NCBI GenBank assembly: GCA_036924285.1
Contig: JAYKYS010000012.1
Coordinates: 6,944,001-7,008,000, forward strand
Origin: Asterella californica
Lineage: Eukaryota > Streptophyta > Marchantiopsida > Marchantiales > Aytoniaceae
Reading direction: 5' to 3'
Length of the DNA: 64,000 nucleotides
How positions within the stretch are numbered: the stretch's first letter is position 1; the number at the start of each line of letters is the position of its first letter. Both the position numbers and the translations under genes were made by a program. A model generated the notes under the pieces. It searched no databases and was not told where the DNA came from. It saw nothing but the letters and a program-made list of their open reading frames with translations. Below are positions 54,581 to 64,000 of the stretch, piece by piece.

Positions 54581-56870
54581 TTTACTTGGTTGAATTTAAT
54601 GTTTCTTTGCTAGTAGCCTCCCTCTAGTTATACTCTCAGAAACACGTCTGTCTTCACTTTCTTTATGGGTTAAGTCGATATCCTCTCCCACCTCGAGGTC
54701 CAGCTAACATTTAATATTCAGAGATAAATTTTTTTTTTCCTGTCATCTTAGTATAGAATTTCCGCTTAACACTTATGTCCTTTTCTCCGATAACAACAAG
54801 GGGGCAAAAGTTCACCAGAAGTTTATGTTGCATACATATAATTAAGTCGAAAGCACGGTGATTAATATTGACTGTAAAAGTTGTGGAGGATATTCTTTTC
54901 AACTTAAAGTACACTTGTGAGGAAAAAAACGAAATATGCTTTTTATTGCTTTTATACTGGCACAATCCACATAGCATGCAGCACTTTAGGTTGCATCTTT
55001 ATGAGTAGATCGTTTATGAAATGAATATACAGTAAACGGATCTTTGTCCTCGCCATGCGAGAGGTGCATTAGCATACTCGTGCCTGATCATAAGGACAAG
55101 GCACTTACGGCAATGAGTAGTCTTTTTCTTCGAAACAGTAGCTAGTCTGTAGACTTATCATGTCCACGCGAGTGAATCAGTTAGACTCTTCCAGACATGC
55201 ACACTGATCTTCTGCAACTGTATCTTCTGGGAACTGGAGTTCAGCTTTTGCCATTAATGTCCACACTAAAGCTCAAGTCGCAATTCGTTCGTCATGGCTC
55301 GTGGAACTTTCATGAGCAAGAACTTACCAGACATATCAGTCAAACTGAGTCCACTGCTGCTCAGGCAGCTCAGCTCTTGCTATATGATGAACTCGAAGTC
55401 CTTCTTTGACATGGACAGCTTTTCTTGACTACTGGTTCCGGCAGTTGTGACTTTCTGGGAAGGTAATGGGACTCGGAACACGGGACTCGGGAGGGAGGGA
55501 CCCCCTGAAGTGGATGACCTTAGTCAAAGGATAATGTGCTTTGACCCTGAATTCATTCATTCATTCAGAGTTTTACGTCCACATGGGAAGTGGGAAGTCA
55601 CTCGACTCTGGACTCTTGAAGTCTCTACTTCTCCGAGTGATCCGCGAGTGACACTTTTTTATGACATTCCCGAGTAGGAAGGATTCTCGTCTCTACTTGC
55701 TGGATTCCAACATCTTCCGACTGTACAGATTCATAACCTTTACTGTGTGGATTCGATTTGACCTCCTACATTAAGACTGAAGATAACCTTTTCTTGTCGT
55801 GCACTTCTTCTCAACCAGCAAACGGGAGGGACAATGAACAGTAGTAGATTTAGTCTAATAGTGCGTGTCAAAGCTAAGGAAGAATATTCTCTCACGAGAA
55901 GAAGGAAAAAACAGTAATGTATCAAAGGCCAGTTTTGTTTAGAACCGTGGATCGTTTATTTGCAAATTCGTGAATCCCCAGTATAAATACATGTCAAATA
56001 TATAACAGAAATTTGCTTCATCACACCCCTTTTAACTGAGAATTGTTTGGTAAAGCGGTCTCTAATCTTCATCTTAACATTTCTCTATCAGTACTCAGTA
56101 GTTAGTTTAGAGATGAATCATAGTTTGTAAAGTTGAGAATAGCTTCAAGTTGATTCTTTATTTGGTAGATTTTAATTTGGGATGTAAAAATAGTCACCAA
56201 AGTCATTTTATGTATAATGATTAAATTGCTCAATTCTCTGAAAGCAAATCTACAAAATAATGTCTTATGGGTCACTCGGAGCACTTGTAATCGTACTATG
56301 GATTTAAATCCTTCACTCCACATCACCCTATGAATGTGAAATAGATCATTCTGGAATAGCTGTATGTGGAAGTGATGCATCACAAAATCCTCTGGGCTGT
56401 TACTGATGAAAAGGTTTTTTGTGATGTCGTCAATGGTTTTTGGACCATGATCGGAGTTAATTTATTAAGGCATTCTGTTAAATCATTGATATAACCACAC
56501 TAATGAGAGGTTATTAGCTATAATAAACAAATAAACAATAAAAACTGTCCCAATCATACACGGTCATAATGATATGTAAAAAGTCCATTCCACGCCGAAT
56601 GTAACAACTATGACTATAATGGAATGAAAAGAGCGCTAGGTGTACTCGTGGACGGACATGTATGACACCATCGGATAGACGAAAGGTGGGAATGGAAGAA
56701 TCCCTCACAAAATAGAAGGATTCTCCAAATTTCCTCTAAATTTAAATTTAGATATGTGTAGAGCTTTACAGTATTTGTGGATTTTACCATTGAAGTATGT
56801 TCAGCCACTAGGTGTGAGCATATATAGCTGTGAAATAGCTAATTTCAATTTCAGGTTTCAACAGTAATCT

Positions 56871-56918
56871 TACATTTCTGACCAGTTACGAGTTAGGTTG
56901 TAACTGGTCAGAAATGTA
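56871..56918. repeat. Perfect hairpin, 19 bp arms
   Basis: TACATTTCTGACCAGTTAC and its exact complement at 56900-56918 flank the loop GAGTTAGGTT. Confidence 0.93.
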
Positions 56919-57180
56919 CCACCAGACCAAGGGTTGTGAATGAATCGAACTATTATCAAGAAAGAAACTTTTTTAACCCAATATTTTGAACTCATCAAGC
57001 ATCTGAATTTCAGAAGTGATAAATTTGATCTTGATATTCCAAGGGGATATGGTCAAGTTTTTGGATATCCAAATGTAAACTTGAGAGTAATTTCATGAAA
57101 TTATTAAATAAGCAAGTTTCTATTCAGAAATAGCGGAGAAAGCTCCCAATTATATGTCTTTATTTTTTAATAGTGTATTC

Positions 57181-57272
57181 AAATGTTTACCATCAGAAAT
57201 CATTACAAGAAAATTGTGACATTTTTAAATGTTTATCATCCGATATTGTTACAAGAAAATTATGACGTTTTT
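57181..57272. repeat. 46 bp tandem duplication
   Basis: Units start AAATGTTTACCATC and AAATGTTTATCATC, both with TTACAAGAAAATT.TGAC near the end. Confidence 0.9.
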
Positions 57273-60200
57273 GTTGGTCTCTGTCATGGATCTCGTGATG
57301 GCTCTCAAAGAGGATGAGTTGGATATTTCGTGTTGGACCTACTACTGCTCATGAAACTTTTGGAGACTAGATGAAGCAAAGAAAGCTATTTGCAATGAGA
57401 TAGTTTTTGTAGATATGAAGTATAAGATTCATGAAGGTCTTGTAGTTAAATATGCATCCCAAGCGAGCGGTTGTCAAATGCTATGGAAGATGACAAGCGG
57501 TGGGTTTGGTTTGAAAATTGTAACACGTTATTGGCACGACGGCTTTATAGCATTTTGACATAACTTGTTTGTCTTTACTTTCTAGGTTAACTTACCTAAA
57601 AACGTCGGCAGCAGCAAAATTACTAGCTATCTACATGGACTTCAGGTCCTATTTCTCTTCTGATAGCAATGCGGTAGCAGCACAAGATGAGTGAACAATG
57701 AAAGCCGAGGGTCTTGCTTTGCTATTTTTTCTTTGCAAATTTGTCTCACATAGAGGATAGGAGGCAACACAAATAGATGCTTGCTCTGAAGACGGAGGGT
57801 CCTTCTAACAGATTGATGGCCATTCTCATCTTGCTCACGGATTTTCTCCTCTCGTGCTAACTACACAGTGGTCGCAACCATTTCTCTCCTTGTTTGCTTG
57901 CTAACGTCTGACAGAGGATCCCCTTTCGCATATGTACCTATACTGTATGGACCTTTCCACTGCAAGGAACGTTCAAGATGCATATTCTCCAGACACTCCC
58001 GCTTGCATTCATTCTTCAAAGATTTGTTGCATGGACTCTTCATTGGAGACTCCCATCGTTGCTTATTTTACTGCTGGGATGCATACTGACGGATGTTGAA
58101 GCTCATTGCTAACCTTCTGAGCTACATGATCATTTGTCTCATCCTGCATGATTCTCTCGATCTGAAATCGAGACTACACCGATCACAAGCTAAGTCATCG
58201 TCTCTCTCAATTCTGCTATTTTTTTTTGTATTTTTTTGTATTTTACCATCCGCAACTTTAAACTCGATGATGAACATGCTATGTGTTATCTTTGATGCAC
58301 CGTTCCATTCGACCTGTTCTCCATGGCCAGTGTTGTAGAACCAAGCAGTCCTCTCGCTTTAGGATCGGCCACTCCTTCTGCTTTAGCACTTGCATTGGAA
58401 ATAGTTACTTCTCTTGCTTTAAGAGCATTGACTCCTCTTGCTATCCCTTCTTCGTCAGAGTATGTCCGGTCAGGATTTCTAGCTTCGAAGCAAACGATGA
58501 GTTTCTATACATTCCAACTGCTACTTCTCCACCATTTTCATCTTTGGACCAGCTTACGGCTCCTCGACAACACATGTTAAACTTTGATGAAGACGCTTAG
58601 AATTGAACATGTGTACATATATTTGGAGCTTGATTATTGTCATAATCTTTCATAATTTCTAATCCATGGTGATTTTTTCAAAACCGGTCGAATCTTAGCC
58701 ACTCCAAGCCAATTGCCATCCATTCTCTGTTAAGACTTTTTCTTTATCTGGGAAGTAGTGACGTTGGTTTTTTACTCGTGTTAAGCGATAAGGAATTACA
58801 ACTATTCTGCCATCCTGCATTCTACATAAGTCATGTCACAAAGCTCCTACGTCCAACAATGTCTATTTATCGTTTATGTTACTTGTCTTGTGTTCGCGCG
58901 GCTTTAGCTCCATCTGAATTCATTTTCTTTGTCTTCATTTCTCGAGGTCATCTCGTCTTGATGATCCTCAAGAGCAAGTGAGGGTAAAAAGAACAGCCCC
59001 TCCACCCCCTCACCCCCAATGAGAAGTTGGAACTGTCACTGACAGTTTGCAAGACGAGGGACCATGATCTCTCATACTTCAGCTTACGTGCAGATTTCTT
59101 TCAAGGTGAGTGTTTCTCTATTATCTTGTCTGTCGAGAGAGGTGGAGCTTTATGTAATATGCATTCCAGCAAAGACACCTTTAGATGTCAAGAAACAAAT
59201 TATCATAGCTCTAGGTTACTAGAAGGACAGACCTATTGGAGGTGTGTTAAACTTCTCAGCAACAGAGGTCTTCACACATATGTAGATATGAATGGCAATT
59301 GCGTGAAAGACGAAGGTCAAGAGCATCATCACGTGCACAGCAAAAACGATACTTAGAGTATGCTTGCGGATGAAAAAGAGTTGTATACTTATTAGGTGCA
59401 TCAGATACAAAGAATCTTGAAGAATTAACCTACTCTAACATTATGTCCCGTGCGATGCAATACAACAAGTACAAAAACTCTCATCCTTTATCTTTCACCA
59501 TTCGCACATGTCTCAGATCAATGGTTCTTTCTGAGAAATACTATATCACATAGGTGGCTTATGCAGACGGGTATTCAAATCAAGTGCATCTACTCATTGT
59601 GGAAATTGTTTTTACACTCGGAGTTGGTACCCTCAAGGACATTCAAAACATTTCTTTTGGAGAGATAATCCTTGTAGCCTCCATTATATGTATAGGTATA
59701 CGTATACGGACCCGTTGTCATGGAGATAGTCTTTCTTGAGGAGGGCGGACCTCTTGGATGTGATTGATTATAAGAGAGATCAAAAGAAAAATATACTACT
59801 GCTAATGATCAGAACTCAAATACGATCACTGTAACCACCAAGGTCAATCAGACATTCAAATCTGTGCAAATAAGCTTGTCAAGACTCAAGAAAAACTTTA
59901 TTCACATCTCAGTTTCATCATCATTGTTCTCAGTAATCAAAATTTTCTCCTTTCTCTCCTGCGCACGCCGTGTCTTTTCTCTCTTTTATTTTTTGTAATA
60001 TCTCGTGAACTGCCACTCTATGTCAGTTTATCTAGAAAATAAGCCCCCTATCTAAGCTATCATCTTGTTTAATAAAAATTTCTCAACCCTCGATGTCATC
60101 TTGATGCAACCTAGATTATGAGTCAAGCCATGATTTTAGAGCCTAAGCCACAACTACAAGATCATCCCACAGAGCTTACAACCCTCCCATAGTTGTATTA

Positions 60201-60954
60201 AGTATCTTTCAACTCATAATCTCGATTGCATGTTGAGTCTTAGGTCAAGAAGCCCACGTTTAAAGAGGATACCAGTCCACCGCCCTTAGATGTGCAAAAC
60301 GTAGTCACACATTCAACATAGACTCTCATCCAAGAGGTCAACAGGCTGAGATAGGAAACATGAGTCAGGAGGATTTGATCCAAGGGCATTTTCTTCCTAG
60401 ATGAGCATCCCTTCCACTGAGGTGGCTCTTATTCTTGTTTAATAAAGTAAGTGACTTGTACACAAGCTTATAGAACTCATTTTTATCTCCTTTGCTAGCT
60501 TTTCAGATGTTACTTCAACTATACATCTTTGTTTCTAGTAACAAAAGAACAAAAACTATACAACTCAAGAACACATAGCCGATGGTGTCATCAGATAATG
60601 AATCTGAGTCATCCAACAGAAAACAACAGAGTTTTTTTGTCACTTTCTTAAACCAGAAATGATCCAAACACCTATGTATAACATTATTCCGCGTAAGTGA
60701 AAACACGTGCCTGCTCTAATCAAGAAGAGCTTCCCTTTGGTACCTTCGTGACTTCTTAGTAGTTCTCCGGAATATAAGCTAGGAGGCAACTTGTCTAGCT
60801 TAGCACCTGCTCGACTTAACAAGTTCTAGGGCAGCTTCTAGCGTAAACAGTGGAAAAAAAACCCTTTTGTTATCAACTTTCACTGTATAGATTCTCATGC
60901 AACACGACATTCACCTCCTCCAAACTTGCACATCCTCTGACATGTGTCAATCCG
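57273..60954. other. Intergenic; gene-like scraps, none identified
   Basis: Near 57375-57560 a plus-strand frame reads DEAKKAICNEIVFVDMKYKI and GLVVKYASQASGCQMLWKM, which looks protein-like but matches no family I know. At 58323-58600 a Ser/Leu/Ala-rich frame (EPSSPLALGSATPSALALAL) shifts into FLYIPTATSPPFSSLDQLTA. The part just left of 60955 should hold the 3' untranslated end of the Gypsy remnant, but no LTR pair could be recognised. Confidence 0.35.
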
Positions 60955-62890
60955 TCACTGATCCTCGTAATTCTCCAAGTCGTCTTTGTTCTCCTCAACT
61001 TCATCAAATAAAAAGTCCTCATTTGCACTTGTGGTCTGTTCTGACTTTAAGAACTCAACCAGCTCTACTGTTCTCTCTCTTTCTAAAAGTTTCACTCATT
61101 TTTCAACAACTAGAACCCTTAAAGGTGTACCATCTAGCTCTTGCAAGGAATAAGTAACATTCTGATGCACATCTGATACAATGTATGGACAAACAGTCTC
61201 TTGGAAAACTTTCAAACTGGAGAGTGCTGGTTCTCTAATGTATTGTCGTATACCAACACCCAGTCACCGACTTGTATTGGTTTCGGTTGAAGCTTATGGG
61301 TCTTGTCAAACCTCTCCTTATTCTTAAGTCGAGCCGCTTTCAACTTATGTTGTTGCTTCCGCAAGATCCTCTTCTCTGCGTTCTAACTGTCTGATGTGAA
61401 GTGAGAGAAGCTGTATGCGATCCATATTGTCCTCCCATGGCAAGATAACCAAGTAGAGAAGCCTTCTTCTGCTCACATCACCGGCTTCTGTCCCAACATC
61501 AATTTAACAAGCATGTACGCAGTAATAGTACAGTGAATCGTCCTATCAGTCCATAAAGCAAAAGGGAGCAACCTAAGTCACTCCCTATGCCTACCGTCAC
61601 ATGTCTTCATCAGACCTTGAACAATCGATGGATGTCCACGTTCGCTCTTGTTAATTTCTTCTGAGTTCATTGCGATAGTAAGCTTGAGCTTCACACCATA
61701 TCGAGCAAAAAACTCCTTCACTTTTATCTCATGTAATTCTCTTATGTCTGCTCGTAGTCTTCTTATACATCCATATCTACAAACAATATCTTCAAGTACA
61801 ACCTGCATATACCTTCCACGGTGCTCGTCCTTCTACAAAGTTTGAGAGGTCCTCACGAGCCAAAACTAAATATCACATATCTCATAACCTCGGAGGCATT
61901 ATCACCAAGTCGAGAACCCACTAGAAGTGAATGCAAGGTGGATAAGTATGCATAAGAGCATCCCTATATCACATCTTCGATTAAAACTGACAATGCAAGC
62001 ACGTACTGACAAAGTTCATCACATCTCGATATAGACCTTTCCCCCAATCTCTTTGCTTCAATTTTATGTAAGTAACCCAAATCCCTTGATGTCTAGTCCA
62101 CAAGGTGTCATGAAACTCCTCCATTAGTTGCTGCTTAGTCTGCAGATCGTCTATTGCTCGTATGAACATCCCATCTCTCCTTTGTGACCGTCTCCAAAGG
62201 TATCCATCGCGTAGAAGATAATTGTATGCTTGTTTCTTTATCCCTCTGAATTATACTTCGCTCCACTCCTCTTGTCTCTGTAGTGAATTCAGGTAATATC
62301 TTATGTCACGAAGTCTATATGTGTGAAGCTTTTCCCAAAATGACAGTGGCTCCAAATCTGTAACATGTCGACCAACTTGACACCGAACATCTTTTTTATT
62401 TTCTTCCTCAGCTTCTGTAAACAAATCACCCTCGTCTATATAACGAACCCTTGACGACATATCTGCTATCTTTTATATGCTTCAGCTCTAGATTGAAGCT
62501 CCTCATGTAGGCAATCCAACGCAACATCGCTATGTCTGACGTGTTACAGTTGGATATCATGCCGAATAGAGATAGACAGTCGGTCTCCAAAACTACATGA
62601 GCACCAATCAAAAACTCATGGTCTGTCTTCATCGCAATTATCATTTTTCATAATTCACGCTTCACTCGAGGATAATCTCATTGCATGTGCGTCAAGATTC
62701 TAGCCCCAAACCTAGAGATAATCACACACCACTCGCATCATCTTGACCAATCGTCCAACCAATCATCTTTGGACTAATATCCACTATGACAATGACAAGC
62801 CTTTACATCCGTAGTCTATTGATTATCACCTGAGCTTCTAAACAAACCCTTGAAACCAAATCTAAAGCAAAATCTACTGATGCGTAACTT
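60955..62890 (-). pseudogene. Ty3/Gypsy pol remnant: RNase H, integrase and C-terminal tail
   Basis: Reading from 62890 downward: the RT/RNase H junction (DFALDLVSRVCLEAQVII), RNase H (VDISPKMIGWTIGQDDASGV, HEFLIGAHVVLETDC, DIAMLRWIAYMRSFNLELKH), and the HHCC zinc module (EEFHDTLWTRHQGIWVTYIK then FVSTCLHCQ). Then comes the rve core (LEDIVCRYGCIRRLRADI, MNSEEINKSERGHPSIVQG, RLLPFALWTDRTIHC) and the tail (KAARLKNKERFDKTHKLQPK, VGDWVLVYDN, TYSLQELDGTPLRVL) ending at a TGA at 60955. Gag, protease and most of RT are missing. Many stops are present, including two TGA codons near 62650-62680 where Arg and Trp are expected. The element is a truncated fossil, oriented opposite to the Copia element. 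Confidence 0.88.
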
Positions 62891-64000
62891 GAAGCAAAGA
62901 AACATCCATTTGTTTACAAAAGTCTTCGTAATCAAAATCATGATCCAAGATCGACACATACAAGCTTTGAGCAGAATCATGTTATCTCAAAATGAGGAAG
63001 ACAAGAGGAGCAACTCCTCTCCTCAGTCATTGGAAACATGATAATCATGAAATAATGGAGAAAGATATTCATTTATACTGGATTACAGCATACTTAACCC
63101 AAATTTATTTACCTATAACTATGATTTTTTATTATTTTTTAGTTCAGTTTGTCTTAAATATCTCGTGATTGGACATTAGTATTATACTTGATCATAAGTA
63201 TGAAATTCTAAAACTCAAAGATGGAATTGGACACAGACCTTCTAGACAATACTTTTCGATATCAATAACATCATCCTGTTGTATCCAATGTATCTTATGA
63301 AAATAACATATGTAGGCATTGACTTCTACAAACAAATACCTCTATGTTCCCACACATCAAATGATTTACCATGACCCCATTAGATCCATATCAGGACTTG
63401 AGGCATCTGCATCGCCATGACAAGCTAGCATGGTGCAATGTGTGCATATTAATTTGGTGATAAATCAACCACAAGTTATTTTACTTTTCTAGCTTCATGT
63501 ACTTGAATAAATGAGCACATAAAGAGTTTTACTTGTGTGTGTTTTGTGCAGAAATTTATTTAACCATACCCTTGATATTCTTGTTGGGTTTGATCTCACA
63601 TCTCTTAAGATCGCTCATCGTAACAGCACCTCTGACTGGTATCAACAGATTCAGTAAGTTAGAAAGCCATGTCATCTGAATGTGAGACGTGCATGTCAGC
63701 AGTGCCATGGTATAGTTTGACATGTGAGAGTTTGTCCATCAAAGTTTTAGTTCAAAATGCATGTGCAACAGATTATCAATCTGTGAGATCTCTTATTTCT
63801 CTTGTGTAACACCGCTAATGAATTTATTAGAGGTGTTGTTAAGTAATTTTTTGTTGTTTTGTGTCCACAACCGTAATACACTTCCACCAGATATTCATGC
63901 AACTTGAACTTCTAGAGAACTTTGTTCATCTTTTGGTTCTCAAAAAAGATATAAGTGTTATGGGAAAGTTCTATAGTAAGTTGACAAGAAAAATCTAATT
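62891..64000. other. Intergenic, AT-rich; no gene seen
   Basis: Nothing coding is supported. The missing 5' part of the Gypsy element is not recognisable here. Confidence 0.5.

Larger units (their letters stand above)
52246..57180. other. Long intergenic stretch, AT-rich, with hairpins
   Basis: No gene is supported. 55140-55740 is more GC-rich, with a few short open frames of no recognisable family and a (TTCA)4 run near 55555. Three hairpins are listed separately. Confidence 0.5.

Noticed and set aside
59000..60900. Search for the 3' LTR of the Gypsy remnant
   Set aside because: No LTR pair, polypurine tract or TG...CA boundary could be identified, so none is reported.

Overview
The window is nuclear DNA from a land plant. 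A bryophyte, most likely a moss, is my best guess. The evidence is a plant-type tRNA-Val(CAC), a four-exon TauE/SafE membrane-protein gene with GT-AG introns, an intronless F-box/LRR gene of the VIER F-BOX (VFB) type, and three classes of decayed transposable element. The species is inferred from overall character only; no diagnostic marker is present. Genes are sparse and lie in AT-rich DNA full of repeats.

Layout: (1) 1-679, minus strand, a partial hypothetical gene with one likely intron that runs off the left edge. (2) 2425-7804, a complete but dead Ty1/Copia retrotransposon with both LTRs, a primer-binding site and gag-protease-integrase-RT-RNase H remains. (3) 8295-9850, two adjacent perfect hairpins and a degenerate array of about 175 bp repeats. 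(4) 14024-14097, tRNA-Val(CAC), followed at once by a 53 bp tandem duplication. (5) 15481-16398, a decayed unrecognised gene. (6) 17878-20225, minus strand, the TauE/SafE gene (474 aa in my model). (7) 25189-29930, a badly broken plus-strand gene with a ParB-like segment and, further on, a segment with a DPPY-like motif suggesting a DNA methyltransferase. A 41 bp palindromic satellite and about 1.9 kb of other DNA interrupt it. (8) 29931-37847, mostly non-coding, with an (ATTT)16 microsatellite and a 95-96 bp tandem array. (9) 37848-39368, minus strand, the F-box/LRR gene with a pyrimidine-rich upstream region. (10) 43808-52245, a segment bounded by inverted copies of a two-hairpin module and containing a Harbinger-like end and a dead PIF/Harbinger transposase. 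(11) 60955-62890, minus strand, the 3' half of a Ty3/Gypsy pol gene.

Only the tRNA, the TauE/SafE gene and the F-box gene look intact; the left-edge gene may be. No operon-like or pathway link between them is visible. Most premature stops in the mobile-element remains fit G:C to A:T transitions, as expected from long-term cytosine methylation. The most unusual material is the ParB-like/methyltransferase-like gene and the family of short hairpins, several of which come in pairs.
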